Shown: positions 29,267 through 38,448, counted from the first letter of the stretch. The stretch: 64,000 nucleotides of DNA from Novosphingobium sediminicola (GCF_014196525.1 NZ_JACIDX010000004.1:219763-283762); one strand, 5' to 3'. Numbers and translations are program-made. The notes: generated by a model not told the origin, from the sequence alone.

Positions 29267-31870
29267 ATGGCTCAAACCCCCAACTTGCGCGCTTCGTTTC
29301 GCCCGCAACAATCCCACGATGGCCGGGTAAAGGCCGTGCTTGGCCCCACCAACACCGGCAAGACCCATCTGGCCATCGAGCGGCTTTGCGCTCATTCCTC
29401 GGGCGCCATCGGCTTTCCGCTGCGCCTGCTGGCGCGTGAGGTTTATGAAAAAGTCTGCGCAATCAAGGGGGCGGAGCATGTAGCGCTGATCACCGGCGAG
29501 GAACGGATCGAGCCGCCGAACGCGCGCTGGCTGCTCTGCACCGTCGAGGCCATGCCCGTTCGCGGCGGGCCGAAGCAGGGCGGCGCCCAAAACAACAGCG
29601 CCCGTTTCACCGACCTGTCCTTTGTCGCCATCGACGAGATCCAATTGTGCGGCGACCGGGATCGCGGGCATATTTTCACCGACCGCCTGCTGCATGCGCG
29701 CGGGCGTGATGAAACGATGCTGCTAGGCTCATCGGTGATGGAGCCGATGGTCAAGTCTCTGGTGCCAGAAGCCGAGATCGTCAGCCGCCCGCGTTTTTCC
29801 ACGCTCAGCCATTCGGGCGCGAAGAAACTTTCGCGCGTGCCCCCACGCAGCGCCATCGTCGCCTTTTCCGCCGAGCAGGTTTACGCCGTGGCCGAAATGC
29901 TGCGCCGTTTTCGGGGCGGGGCGGCGGTGGTGATGGGGGCGCTTTCGCCTGAAACCCGCAACCGGCAGGTCGCGCTCTATCAATCGGGCGAGGTCGATTA
30001 TCTGGTGGCCACCGATGCCATCGGCATGGGGCTTAACCTCGACATCACCCATGTGGCTTTCGCCGGGCTGTCGAAATATGACGGGGTGCGCCAGCGTCGC
30101 CTGCTGCCCACCGAAATGGCCCAGATCGCCGGGCGCGCCGGGCGACATCAGCGCGACGGCACCTTTGGTACGCTGGCCGGAACCGGGGGCCATGACGCGG
30201 AATTCACCGACGAGGAAATCTATGCGATCGAGGAGCATCGTTTTGCTCCGCTGAGCAAATTGTTCTGGCGCGAAAGCGATCTGTCCTTCGATTCGGTCGC
30301 GCGGCTGATCGACTCGCTCGAACGGCCTCCGGCCAAGGCCGAGCTGATCGCCGCGCCGCAAGCCATCGATCTGGCAGTGTTGAAGCGGCTTGCCGAGGAC
30401 CCCGATATTGCCCCCGGCGTGCGCGGCACCGGCATGGTGCGCCGCTTCTGGGAGGCCTGCTCGCTGCCCGATTTCCGCCAGCAGGGAGCCGAAACCCACG
30501 CCCGCTTCGTTGCCCGCCTGTGGGAAGAGTTGCGCCACGGGGTGCTGGGCGCCGACACCGCGCCGCGCGCCATTGCGCAATTGGACAACACGCAGGGCGA
30601 CATTGACACGTTGCAAGGCCGGATCGCGGCGGTGCGTTCGTGGTCCTATATCTGCCAGCGGCCCGATTGGGTGCTGGCCCGCGATGAAATGGCGGCGCGC
30701 GCGCGCGAGGTGGAATCGCGCCTGTCCGATGCTTTGCACGCCCGCCTGACCGAGCGTTTCGTCAACCGGCGCACCACCGTTCTGATGCGCAAGCTGGGGC
30801 CGGATGCGGGCCTGCTCTCCGTGGCGATGGAGGGCGACGATGTGCTGGTCGAGGGCGAGAAGATCGGCACGCTGAGCGGCTTTGCCTTTCGTGTTGATCC
30901 TTCGGCGCGGCATGAGGATGCGCGGCTGCTTCAGGCGGCGGCGGAAAAGCATCTGCCCGATCTTCTGGCCCGGCGCGCAGGCGAATTGATCGCGACGCTG
31001 AATGCGGGCGAGGCCGATGTGGAGATGCAGGGCGAGAGCATCGTCTGGCATGGCCATCCTCTGGCGCGGATTGCGCGGGGGCGGGCGCTGCTCAACCCCA
31101 CGCTGACACCTGCGCCTTTGCTCGACCGGCTTGCGGCGCCCTTGCGCGCCGATCTGATCGCAGCGCTGGGGCAATGGCTGGCGCGGCGGTGGAAGCCGCT
31201 GGCCCCGCTGGCGGCGATGGAGGTGGCCAGCCTTGATCCCGACAGCGGATCGGACCTGCGCGCGCTGCTGATCCGCATGATTGAGGGGGGCGGGATGGTT
31301 GATCGCGCCGCCTCGGGGGTGGAAAAGCTCTCGCCGCCCCAGCGCGATGTGCTGCGGCGTTTGGGGGTGCGGATCGGGCCGCTCGATCTGTTTCACCCCG
31401 CAATGGTCAAGGCCGCACCGCTGATCCTGTGGCAATCGGCGGTGGGGGCAAAGGGCATCATCGTCCAGCCGATGGCCCCGGTGGTCAAGTTGAGCGAAAA
31501 GCCGGTGCCGCGTGGCTATCGCCGGTTGGGTCAGGAGGCGCTGCGCATCGACCGGGCGGACCGGCTGCTGCGCGAGGCCCATGGGCGGCGCAAGGCGGCG
31601 GGCGGGAAAGGTGGCAAGGCCAGCTTTTCCCTCGATCCGGCCGAGGCGGTGAAGATCGGCCTCTCGACGCGCGCCTATGCCCATCTGCTGCGGCTGGGCG
31701 GATTTCGCCCGATCATGCCGCGCGTGCTGCCGACCGAGGTCTATGGGCCGCCCGCGCCGCTGGTCTGGCGCTGGCAGCCCCCCCGGCGCGAGGCCGAGGC
31801 ATCGGCCCGCCAGCACGCCGCCATGGATTCCGACAGCCCCTTTGCCGCTCTGGCCTCGCTGGTGGCCTGA
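29267..31870 (+). CDS. SUV3-like superfamily 2 helicase
   Basis: An 867-residue helicase of the group shared by alphaproteobacteria and mitochondria. Walker A is LGPTNTGKTHLAIERL, motif II is FVAIDEIQLCGDRDRG, motif III LGSSVMEPM and motif VI QIAGRAGRH. A C-terminal extension of ~450 residues includes SUV3-type parts (LFHPAMVKAAPLILW). Mitochondrial SUV3 unwinds RNA for the degradosome; the bacterial role is not settled. Start follows AGGGGGTA. It ends in TGATG, sharing one base with the S4-domain gene. Confidence 0.93.
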   Translation: MAQTPNLRASFRPQQSHDGRVKAVLGPTNTGKTHLAIERLCAHSSGAIGFPLRLLAREVYEKVCAIKGAEHVALITGEERIEPPNARWLLCTVEAMPVRGGPKQGGAQNNSARFTDLSFVAIDEIQLCGDRDRGHIFTDRLLHARGRDETMLLGSSVMEPMVKSLVPEAEIVSRPRFSTLSHSGAKKLSRVPPRSAIVAFSAEQVYAVAEMLRRFRGGAAVVMGALSPETRNRQVALYQSGEVDYLVATDAIGMGLNLDITHVAFAGLSKYDGVRQRRLLPTEMAQIAGRAGRHQRDGTFGTLAGTGGHDAEFTDEEIYAIEEHRFAPLSKLFWRESDLSFDSVARLIDSLERPPAKAELIAAPQAIDLAVLKRLAEDPDIAPGVRGTGMVRRFWEACSLPDFRQQGAETHARFVARLWEELRHGVLGADTAPRAIAQLDNTQGDIDTLQGRIAAVRSWSYICQRPDWVLARDEMAARAREVESRLSDALHARLTERFVNRRTTVLMRKLGPDAGLLSVAMEGDDVLVEGEKIGTLSGFAFRVDPSARHEDARLLQAAAEKHLPDLLARRAGELIATLNAGEADVEMQGESIVWHGHPLARIARGRALLNPTLTPAPLLDRLAAPLRADLIAALGQWLARRWKPLAPLAAMEVASLDPDSGSDLRALLIRMIEGGGMVDRAASGVEKLSPPQRDVLRRLGVRIGPLDLFHPAMVKAAPLILWQSAVGAKGIIVQPMAPVVKLSEKPVPRGYRRLGQEALRIDRADRLLREAHGRRKAAGGKGGKASFSLDPAEAVKIGLSTRAYAHLLRLGGFRPIMPRVLPTEVYGPPAPLVWRWQPPRREAEASARQHAAMDSDSPFAALASLVA

Positions 31871-32184
31871 TGCGGATCGACAAACTCCTGTGGTTTCTAC
31901 GTCTGGCCAAAACGCGGGGGCTGGCGCAGGAGTGGGTCGAGGCGGGCCATATCCGCCGCAATGGTCAGCGCATCGAACGCTGTTCGGCCTCGGTCGAGAT
32001 GGGCGATGTGCTGGTGCTGCCGGTGCCTTCGGGGGTGCGGATCATCCGCCTTATCACCATGCCAAACCGGCGCGGACCGGCAAATGAAGCACAAAGCTGT
32101 TATGAGGTGCTTGACGAGACACGCCCTTCCCCACTAGCAGCGGGGAAAGTTTGTTCTTCATCGAAAGGGGATTTGCAGCCATGA
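31870..32184 (+). CDS. S4-domain RNA-binding protein (HslR-like)
   Basis: A 104-residue protein. The S4 domain starts [22 protein letters not shown] and carries [11 protein letters not shown], the usual RNA-binding loop. HslR-type proteins rescue stalled 50S subunits. The last ~35 residues are low in similarity and Ser/Glu-rich. Coupled to the helicase upstream by a one-base overlap and to fdxA downstream by a four-base overlap (ATGA). Confidence 0.86.
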   Translation: MRIDKLLWFLRLAKTRGLAQEWVEAGHIRRNGQRIERCSASVEMGDVLVLPVPSGVRIIRLITMPNRRGPANEAQSCYEVLDETRPSPLAAGKVCSSSKGDLQP

Positions 32185-32519
32185 CCTATGTCGTTACCGA
32201 CGCCTGCATCCGCTGCAAATACATGGATTGCGTGGAAGTCTGCCCGGTTGACGCCTTTTACGAAGGCGAAAACATGCTGGTGATCAATCCGAGCGAATGC
32301 ATCGACTGCGGCGTTTGCGAACCGGAATGCCCGGCCGAAGCCATTCTGCCCGACACCGAAAGCGGGCTGGAGCAGTGGCTGGAGCTGAACACCAAGTACA
32401 GCGCCGAATGGCCCAACATCACCACCAAGAAGGATTCGCCCGCCGACGCCGACGAATTCAAGGGCGTGGAAGGCAAGTTCGAAAAGCTGTTCTCCGAAGC
32501 GCCGGGTGAAGGCGACTAA
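32181..32519 (+). CDS. fdxA: Ferredoxin FdxA (7Fe-8S type)
   Basis: A 112-residue ferredoxin. The first cluster motif is [17 protein letters not shown] and the second [17 protein letters not shown]. Two Cys spacings differ in the way typical of one 3Fe-4S plus one 4Fe-4S cluster. The C-terminal extension of about 45 residues ([16 protein letters not shown]) is usual for this family. It is a low-potential electron carrier. Last gene of the helicase-S4-fdxA run. Confidence 0.96.
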   Translation: MTYVVTDACIRCKYMDCVEVCPVDAFYEGENMLVINPSECIDCGVCEPECPAEAILPDTESGLEQWLELNTKYSAEWPNITTKKDSPADADEFKGVEGKFEKLFSEAPGEGD

Positions 32520-32528
32520 GAGAATATA

Positions 32529-32550
32529 CCGGGGGGCGAATCACCCCCGG
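32529..32550 (+). terminator. Hairpin directly after fdxA
   Basis: CCGGGGG / CCCCCGG with an eight-base loop begins nine bases after the stop codon. It is followed only by AAGGCATTTTC, so it may work together with the second hairpin further on. Confidence 0.5.
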
Positions 32551-32586
32551 AAGGCATTTTCGGATGCCCGAACGATAAAATTTTGC

Positions 32587-32638
32587 TGCCAGAGGCTGGG
32601 GTTGCGATAAACGCACCGCTGGCCTCTGGCAATTTTGT
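32587..32638 (+). terminator. Long imperfect hairpin upstream of the carD promoter
   Basis: TGCCAGAGGC pairs with GCCTCTGGCA over 10 bp, and inside it GGTTGCG nearly pairs with CGCACC around ATAAA. ATTTTGTT follows, so it can act as a terminator on the plus strand. It insulates carD from the fdxA transcript. Its length is unusual for a terminator. Confidence 0.6.
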
Positions 32639-32640
32639 TA

Positions 32641-32664
32641 CAGGCGTGCTATATAATACGACAG
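32641..32664 (+). promoter_or_regulatory. Likely carD promoter (extended -10)
   Basis: TGCTATATAATACG holds a consensus -10 TATAAT and, in overlapping register, TGnTATATA of an extended -10. No good -35 lies at 17 bp. The transcript would have a leader of about 200 bases before carD in which I recognise no riboswitch or gene. Confidence 0.55.
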
Positions 32665-32865
32665 TCGCGACAGGCTGTCCCTATGTCTGGCCTGTCGTCA
32701 TCGCAAAGAACCGGGTCGAACCCCCTGACCATGAAAGGCATCGTTGCAGCACTCGGTTGATGGCGCGCATCATACCGCAGCGAAAGCTCATCACTTTCGC
32801 ACGGTCTGCGTGAAATCCGCCGTGATCCTCTCCATGTTGCACCGGGCCGAGTGAAAGGACGATAG

Positions 32866-33399
32866 ATGACCGCCAAGGCGCACGCCTTCGATGTCGGAGA
32901 TTACGTCGTATACCCCAAGCACGGCGTTGGCCGGGTGATCGAACTGCTCGAGCAGGAGATCGCGGGGATGAAGCTTGAACTGTATGTGCTGCGGTTTGAA
33001 AAAGAACGCATGACGCTGCGCGTTCCGGTTAACAAGGTCGAAGCCATCGGCATGCGTAAGCTGTCCTCGGACAAGACTTTGCGCGAGGCGATGGACACGC
33101 TCAAGGGCAAGCCCAAGGTCAAGCGCACCATGTGGTCGCGCCGCGCTCAGGAATATGAAGCGAAGATCAATTCGGGCGATCTGGTTTCGATCGCCGAAGT
33201 GACGCGCGACCTGTTCCGCGCCGACGATCAGCCCGAGCAGTCCTATTCGGAACGCCAGATCTTTGAAGCCGCTTCCAGCCGCCTTGCGCGCGAACTGGCT
33301 GCGATGGAAAAGACCGACGAACCGGCTGCTCTTAAGAAGATCCTTGCGATCCTCAACGAGTATGCGCCCAAGTATTACGAGGCCGCCGCCGCCGTTTGA
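32866..33399 (+). CDS. carD: CarD/CdnL family transcription regulator
   Basis: A 177-residue RNA-polymerase-binding protein. The N-terminal Tudor-like domain has FDVGDYVVYPKHGVGRVIELLEQ, and the all-helical DNA-binding domain follows from about residue 70 with KPKVKRTMWSRRAQEYEAKI. In alphaproteobacteria CdnL stabilises open complexes at rRNA and other growth genes. Length and motifs are standard. It is transcribed alone, between terminators. Confidence 0.96.
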   Translation: MTAKAHAFDVGDYVVYPKHGVGRVIELLEQEIAGMKLELYVLRFEKERMTLRVPVNKVEAIGMRKLSSDKTLREAMDTLKGKPKVKRTMWSRRAQEYEAKINSGDLVSIAEVTRDLFRADDQPEQSYSERQIFEAASSRLARELAAMEKTDEPAALKKILAILNEYAPKYYEAAAAV

Positions 33400-33429
33400 T
33401 CGGCCGTGGCCCGTATGGGTTTGCAAAGA

Positions 33430-33460
33430 GGGGCTGCCCGCTGGGGCGGCCCCTTTTTCT
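33430..33460 (+). terminator. Terminator of carD
   Basis: GGGGCTGCCC / GGGCGGCCCC (one T-G pair) with a GCTG loop is followed by TTTTTC. Confidence 0.92.
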
Positions 33461-33482
33461 TTGGGGCTTCCCTTTGGATGCA

Positions 33483-33500
33483 TGGTGTATTATAACACCA
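33483..33500. promoter_or_regulatory. TGGTGT-N6-ACACCA palindrome before the GIN-domain gene
   Basis: Perfect 6-bp arms flank an AT core (ATTATA) that could be part of a -10 box, 28 bases upstream of the start codon. Looks like an operator overlapping a promoter; the regulator is unknown. Confidence 0.4.
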
Positions 33501-33527
33501 ACACGCAATGCGTCAGGGAGCAGCCCC

Positions 33528-34256
33528 ATGGACTTTCGCAAGATCACTTCCGCCTTTGTCCCGATCATGGCCGCCGGCATGGCCACGATGCTTTCAGGAT
33601 GCCACGACGGCGAGATTTCGCTGCATGGCGCGGGCAAGCCATTGGCCGAACTCGACCTGTCGGGCCCCGCGCCTGACAGTCTGGTGCTGCTCGGCCCCGA
33701 CAGCGTGAAGATTGAAACGGGCGAAAAACTGGCGATCAAGGTCGAGGGCGATCCCGAACAGGCCGCCCACCTGCGCTTTACGCTCAAAGACGGCACGCTG
33801 GGCATCCTGCGCGACCGCAAGGGACAGGGTCAGGCGGTTTCGGTGCTGGTGACGATGCCTGCGCCCAAATCGCTGACCATGACCGGATCGGGACGGATCG
33901 CCACCGCCGATCTGGCGCGCAAGGCCGAGATCAACATCGTGGGTTCGGGCGATATCGAAACGCCCAGAGTCGAAGGCGAAAAGCTGGAAGTCTCGATCGG
34001 CGGGTCGGGCACCTATCGGGGGGCAGGCCATACCGCCGATCTGGAGGTCAATATCGCGGGCAGCGGCAGCGCCAAGATGGCCGATTTGAAAGCCGATAAG
34101 GCCGATATTTCGATCCTTGGCTCAGGCGGCGCGCAATTCGCCTCGGACGGGACGGTCAAGGCCTCGATGATGGGTTCGGGATCGGTGCGCGTCAAAGGCC
34201 GCGCCCAATGCGAGGTCAGCGCGATGGGTTCGGGCAAGCTGGTGTGCGAACCCTAA
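33528..34256 (+). CDS. GIN-domain (DUF2807) lipoprotein
   Basis: A 242-residue lipoprotein. The signal peptide ends at the lipobox MLSGC (Cys25). The rest is a right-handed beta-helix-like GIN domain with repeated short units such as GSGRIATADL, GSGDIETPRV, GGSGTYRGAG and GSGSAKMADL. Function unknown; such proteins sit at the cell envelope. The gene follows its own palindromic promoter region and is convergent with the threonylcarbamoyl-AMP synthase gene. Confidence 0.88.
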   Translation: MDFRKITSAFVPIMAAGMATMLSGCHDGEISLHGAGKPLAELDLSGPAPDSLVLLGPDSVKIETGEKLAIKVEGDPEQAAHLRFTLKDGTLGILRDRKGQGQAVSVLVTMPAPKSLTMTGSGRIATADLARKAEINIVGSGDIETPRVEGEKLEVSIGGSGTYRGAGHTADLEVNIAGSGSAKMADLKADKADISILGSGGAQFASDGTVKASMMGSGSVRVKGRAQCEVSAMGSGKLVCEP

Positions 34257-34280
34257 ACCGGAGCGGCAGCCCGACAGTTT

Positions 34281-35243
34281 TTAAAGTGGCGCCGCCGCGC
34301 GGCGCAGGCGGTCGTTGATCGCCGCACCAATCCCTTCATCCGGGATCGGGGCGATGGCCACTTTGGACTGCGGCGCATGGGCCGCCTCATGCAGCGCTGC
34401 ATAAAGCCGCGCTGCAGCCTCTGCGAGGTCGCCTGAGCGCGAAAGCGTGGTATCGCCACCTTCGGCTCCAAAAGTGATGTAAAACTCGTCAGCGGCCTTC
34501 TCAGCGGCATTCAGGCGCACCGGCTTGCCCGGCGCATAATGGCTGGTCATTTGCCCCGGCGCCTCGATGCCGCGATCCTCATGCGCCTCGCCCTGCCCCA
34601 GCACCGCCGCCAGATCCGCCGAAGTGATCGGGCCGGGGCGCAGAACCTGCCATCCGCCATCGGGCCGCAGGGCCACAATCGTCGATTCAATCCCCGCCTT
34701 ACACGCCCCGCCATCAACGATCAGCGGCACCCGCTCGCCCAGCGAGGCCGCGACATGGCCTGCCGTGGTCGGGCTAACTCCGCCGCTGCGATTGGCCGAG
34801 GGCGCGGCCAGCGGCAGGCCGGATTCGCGCAAAATCGCCTGCATCACTGGATGGGCCGGACAGCGAATCGCCACCGTGGGCAGGCCCGCCGTCACCGCCG
34901 CCGCCAAAGGCGCATCGGCCCGGCGCGGCAAAACCATCGTCAAAGGCCCCGGCCAGAACGCCGCCGCCAGCGCCCGCGCGCGATCATCCAGAACCGCCAG
35001 CGCCTCGGCACCGGCCAGATCGGGCACATGCACAATCAACGGGTTAAAATCAGGCCGCCCCTTCGCCCGATAGATCGCGGCCACGGCATCGACACTGTCG
35101 GCCCGCGCGGCCAGCCCATAAACCGTCTCGGTGGGCACCGCGACAATCGCCCCATCGCGCAAGGCGCGCGCCGCCAGCGCCAGATCGTCGGGCGCGGTCG
35201 TCACGATACGGGGAAGATCCCGGGGAAGATCATTGTCAGACAT
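34281..35243 (-). CDS. L-threonylcarbamoyladenylate synthase (Sua5/YwlC form)
   Basis: A 320-residue enzyme making threonylcarbamoyl-AMP for the t6A37 modification of ANN-decoding tRNAs. The YrdC domain (about 10-200) has GAIVAVPTETVYGLAARA, KGRPDFNPLIVHV and SANRSGGVSPTTAGHV. The extra C-terminal ~100 residues form the Sua5 domain, so this is the long form rather than the short TsaC. The start has a GGGAGGG site. It is divergent from the DUF815 gene with a 53-base gap. Confidence 0.94.
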   Translation of the reverse strand: MSDNDLPRDLPRIVTTAPDDLALAARALRDGAIVAVPTETVYGLAARADSVDAVAAIYRAKGRPDFNPLIVHVPDLAGAEALAVLDDRARALAAAFWPGPLTMVLPRRADAPLAAAVTAGLPTVAIRCPAHPVMQAILRESGLPLAAPSANRSGGVSPTTAGHVAASLGERVPLIVDGGACKAGIESTIVALRPDGGWQVLRPGPITSADLAAVLGQGEAHEDRGIEAPGQMTSHYAPGKPVRLNAAEKAADEFYITFGAEGGDTTLSRSGDLAEAAARLYAALHEAAHAPQSKVAIAPIPDEGIGAAINDRLRRAAAPL

Positions 35244-35296
35244 AGCCCTCCCGCTATAGCGCAAGAGCAGCAAAGCCAAGCATAAGGAAAGAATTT

Positions 35297-36124
35297 ATGG
35301 CCGATTCCGGCGACCCTCTGGCCCGCATTGCCGATGCTCTGGAGCGGTTAAGCCCCCCTCCCCCGGCGGCGGCACAGTGGCTGGATTATCCCGCCTATGT
35401 CTGGGACGGGCGGACGGCGCGCGGCGTGGCGCGGCTGGATGCCCCCGAATTGCGCCTGCTTCAGGGGATCGAGCTGCAGAAAGAAGCCATCGCCGGCAAT
35501 GTCGAAAGGCTGGCGGCGGGCCATGCCTCGCACGACATGTTGCTGTGGGGTTCGCGCGGCATGGGCAAATCGGCGCTGGTGCGCGCCAGCGTACTGAACG
35601 CCGCCAAGGCCCACCCCGGCGCCATCGCGCTGGTTCAGGTCGCCCCCGATGCGCTCTCCTCGCTCTCAGCGCTGTTTGCCATGCTGGGGCGCGTCGAACG
35701 GCAATTCCTCACCTTCATTGACGACCTCGGCTTTGAGGAAGGCGACCTCTCCGGCCCGCGCGCGTTGCGCTCTTGGCTCGAAGGCGGGGTAGAGGCGCGC
35801 CCGGCCAATGTGCGCCTTGCCGTTACCTCGAACCGCCGCGCTATCGTCGGGCGCTCTCTGGGCGAACAGGACGATCCTATCAACCCGCGCGATGTGGTCG
35901 ATGACAAGCTCGCGCTGGCCGACCGCTTCGGCCTCTCCATCGGCTTCCACGCCTGCTCTCAGGACGATTATCTCGCGATCATTTCCGGCTATGCGCAGGA
36001 ATTGGGGCTGAGCTTTGAAGTCGGCGATGCGCTGGAATGGGCCAAGCGGCGCGGTAGCCGGTCGGGGCGGATCGCATGGCATTATGTGCATGAGTTGGCC
36101 GGGCGGGCCGGGATGAGGGTTTAA
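35297..36124 (+). CDS. DUF815-family AAA+ ATPase
   Basis: A 275-residue ATPase. Walker A is LLWGSRGMGKSALVRA, Walker B FLTFIDDLGFEEGD, and VRLAVTSNRRAIV is the sensor 1 region. The family is common in proteobacteria and of unknown function. Length is normal. The second three-hairpin repeat copy starts 21 bases after its stop. Confidence 0.85.
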   Translation: MADSGDPLARIADALERLSPPPPAAAQWLDYPAYVWDGRTARGVARLDAPELRLLQGIELQKEAIAGNVERLAAGHASHDMLLWGSRGMGKSALVRASVLNAAKAHPGAIALVQVAPDALSSLSALFAMLGRVERQFLTFIDDLGFEEGDLSGPRALRSWLEGGVEARPANVRLAVTSNRRAIVGRSLGEQDDPINPRDVVDDKLALADRFGLSIGFHACSQDDYLAIISGYAQELGLSFEVGDALEWAKRRGSRSGRIAWHYVHELAGRAGMRV

Positions 36125-36145
36125 GGGGGTTTAAGGGGAGTTTAG

Positions 36146-36364
36146 ATGCGAGGGACTCGTCCCTCGCGCTCCCGTTACTGTCTATGTCGCGCCATGGTTC
36201 GGCGTTTTGTGTCGGACGCACTGGCTGAAATTTTAAAGCCTGCAGCGCCTCTTCTTAGCGCCGCAGGCTTTCAAGTCATCGGGCAAACGCCCCACGCGGG
36301 CCACCCCAAGCGCCACCCCATTAACGGGATTGCAAAGGGACTAGTCCCTTTGCCCGCCGGAGGC
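36146..36364 (+). repeat. Three-hairpin dispersed element, copy 2
   Basis: Full copy between the convergent DUF815 and PQQ dehydrogenase genes. Module a is GCGAGGGAC-TC-GTCCCTCGC. Module b is AAAGCCTGCAGCGC/GCGCCGCAGGCTTT. Module c is GCAAAGGGAC-TA-GTCCCTTTGC, where the other copies have GGGC/GCCC, a paired change. It ends in CCGCCGGAGGC, 24 bases from the stop of the minus-strand gene. Confidence 0.9.
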
Positions 36365-36388
36365 ATAAAAACCCCCAAATTTAACCGA

Positions 36389-37870
36389 TCAATTCTCCCG
36401 CACCTTCTGATCGTCCTTGAACTTCAAGCGATACTGGATCTCCGGATCGCCATTGAGGTCCTTCTGCGGCGGCAGATGCTTGACCACGACCGGCTTGATC
36501 TCGGCGACGGGCGCAGCGCCCGGGGCCACCACGCGCCAGATGATCCCGGCGGTGTCATCCGAGACCAGCAGCGCGCCGTCCTGGGCAAAGTTCAACCAGG
36601 TGGGCCGCCCATGGGTTTCGCCATCCGGCTTGAGGAATCCGGTCAGCACCTTTTCGGGCAGGCCCTGAGGATTGCCATTGGCGTCAAAGCGCACAAAAAC
36701 AACGTCATAGCCAGCTGCGGGCTTGCGGTTCCACGAGCCATGGCGCGCGATGAAGGCGCCATTGGAATAATGCGCGCCCATCTTCTCGCCGCCCTTCACA
36801 AAGGCCAGCCCCAGCGCCGCCACATGCGGCCCCAGCGCATATTCGGGCTTGCGGACATAATCGATCAGGAATTCGGGCATCTGGAATTCAGGCGTGTTCT
36901 GATAGACGCGATTGTCCTCATTCTTGCCCCAATAGAACCAAGGCCAGCCATAATGCGAGCCCACCGGCACATTGGTCAGATAGTCGGGCACCAGATCGGG
37001 GCCGAGCTGATCGCGCTCGTTCACCACCGTCCAGAGTTCCTGCGTTGAGGGGTTCCACGCCATGCCATTGGCATTGCGCAGGCCCATCGCATAGCGGCGG
37101 GCATGGCCGCTGGCAGTGTCGATTTCATAGATCGCGGCGCGACCTTCCTCGGCCTTGGGCCCGCGTTCACCGATGTTCGAGGCCGAACCGATGGCGACAT
37201 AGAGATGCTTGCCATCGGGGCTGAGCACCAGATTGCGCATCCAGTGATTGCCCGCAGGCGGCAGATCCATCAGCTTTTTGGGTGTCCCGGTCAGGCTGGT
37301 CGCGCCAGGCTGATAGTCAAAGGCCAGCACCGCATCATGATTGGCGATGTAGAGCTTGCCATCGCCATAGGCCATGCCCGAGGGCGAGGAGAGCCCTTCA
37401 CGCAGCACGAAGCGCTGATCGGCCACCCCGGTGCCCTTGCTGTCGCGCAACAGGACGATGCGGTTCGGGCTGGGATCGCCCGCGCCGACAAAGCCCATGA
37501 AGATGTTCTGGAAAAATCCGGTGATCCCGCCCGGCCCATTGTCCTTGGGCGCGCCGGTTTCGGCCACCAGCACATCGCCATTGGGCAGCGTGAAGATCGT
37601 GCGCGGATGCTGCAACCCGGTAGCAAAACGGCTGACGCTCAGCCCCTGCGCGGCGGTGGGGGCCTCATTGGCGGCCCAACCCACCGATTTGACCAGCCCC
37701 ACCGTGGGGAAGCTCTCCGGCTCGGGATCAACCAGCTTGGGCTTGCGGCCTTCCATCTGCTCGATCGGCAAATGCGAGACATTGCCATGCGACAGATAGG
37801 CAAAGCCACCCCCGCCAACCAGAACGACGGCACCAAGGGCGATAAGCGATTTGCGCAAAGTAGGGCTCAT
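36389..37870 (-). CDS. Soluble PQQ-dependent sugar dehydrogenase (sorbosone dehydrogenase-like)
   Basis: A 493-residue protein anchored by an N-terminal helix (LIALGAVVLVGGGGFAYLS). It has the six-bladed propeller of the GDH-B/sorbosone dehydrogenase family: RFATGLQHPRTIFTLPNGDVLVAETG, then GAGDPSPNRIVLL, NHWMRNLVLSPDGKHLYVAIGS and GYDVVFVRFDANG. It probably oxidises aldoses or related sugars in the periplasm. It is unrelated in fold detail to the cytochrome c-fused PQQ enzyme in this window. Transcribed alone. Confidence 0.88.
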   Translation of the reverse strand: MSPTLRKSLIALGAVVLVGGGGFAYLSHGNVSHLPIEQMEGRKPKLVDPEPESFPTVGLVKSVGWAANEAPTAAQGLSVSRFATGLQHPRTIFTLPNGDVLVAETGAPKDNGPGGITGFFQNIFMGFVGAGDPSPNRIVLLRDSKGTGVADQRFVLREGLSSPSGMAYGDGKLYIANHDAVLAFDYQPGATSLTGTPKKLMDLPPAGNHWMRNLVLSPDGKHLYVAIGSASNIGERGPKAEEGRAAIYEIDTASGHARRYAMGLRNANGMAWNPSTQELWTVVNERDQLGPDLVPDYLTNVPVGSHYGWPWFYWGKNEDNRVYQNTPEFQMPEFLIDYVRKPEYALGPHVAALGLAFVKGGEKMGAHYSNGAFIARHGSWNRKPAAGYDVVFVRFDANGNPQGLPEKVLTGFLKPDGETHGRPTWLNFAQDGALLVSDDTAGIIWRVVAPGAAPVAEIKPVVVKHLPPQKDLNGDPEIQYRLKFKDDQKVREN

Positions 37871-37959
37871 GCGCGTTGAGATAGGGATTTGCCGCGTGGC
37901 CCACAAGCCCGGAATGCCACCACTTGGCGGGCGCGGTTTGGCGTATTACATCGGCATCC

Positions 37960-38448
37960 ATGTTCGACTTTTCCCCCTCGGCCGGTGCGCCCAAATCCGA
38001 AATCTACCGCGACCTGCGCGAGGCCGCGCTGGCGATCACCGATGGCGAGAGCGATGGCGTGGCCAATATGGCCAATGTGGCGGCGCTGATCTGGCAATTC
38101 CTGCCCGATCTCAATTGGGCCGGGTTCTATCGCGCCATCGGTGATGAGCTGGTGCTGGGGCCTTTCGTGGGCAAACCGGCCTGCATCCGCATCCCCTTTG
38201 GCCGGGGCGTGTGCGGCACGGCGGCGGCAACCGGCGCGACCCAACTGGTGCGCGATGTCCATGCCTTTCCCGGCCATATCGCCTGTGATGGGGCCAGCGC
38301 GTCCGAACTGGTGGTGCCGGTGGTGGTTGATGGGCGCCTGGTGGCGGTGATCGATCTGGACAGCCCGATCCCCGCCCGGTTTGACGATGAGGATGCCATG
38401 GGGATCGAGGCTTTGGCTTCGGCTATCGCGGGCGTGTTAACCTCGTAA
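37960..38448 (+). CDS. msrC: Free methionine-(R)-sulfoxide reductase (GAF domain)
   Basis: A 162-residue single GAF-domain enzyme that reduces free Met-R-sulfoxide. The three catalytic cysteines are Cys75, Cys85 and Cys109 (KPACIRIPFGRGVCG, then GHIACD); their spacing of 10 and 24 residues equals that of the E. coli enzyme. The ATG giving MFDFSPSAGAP fits the family. Cytoplasmic oxidative-stress repair role. Confidence 0.94.
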   Translation: MFDFSPSAGAPKSEIYRDLREAALAITDGESDGVANMANVAALIWQFLPDLNWAGFYRAIGDELVLGPFVGKPACIRIPFGRGVCGTAAATGATQLVRDVHAFPGHIACDGASASELVVPVVVDGRLVAVIDLDSPIPARFDDEDAMGIEALASAIAGVLTS

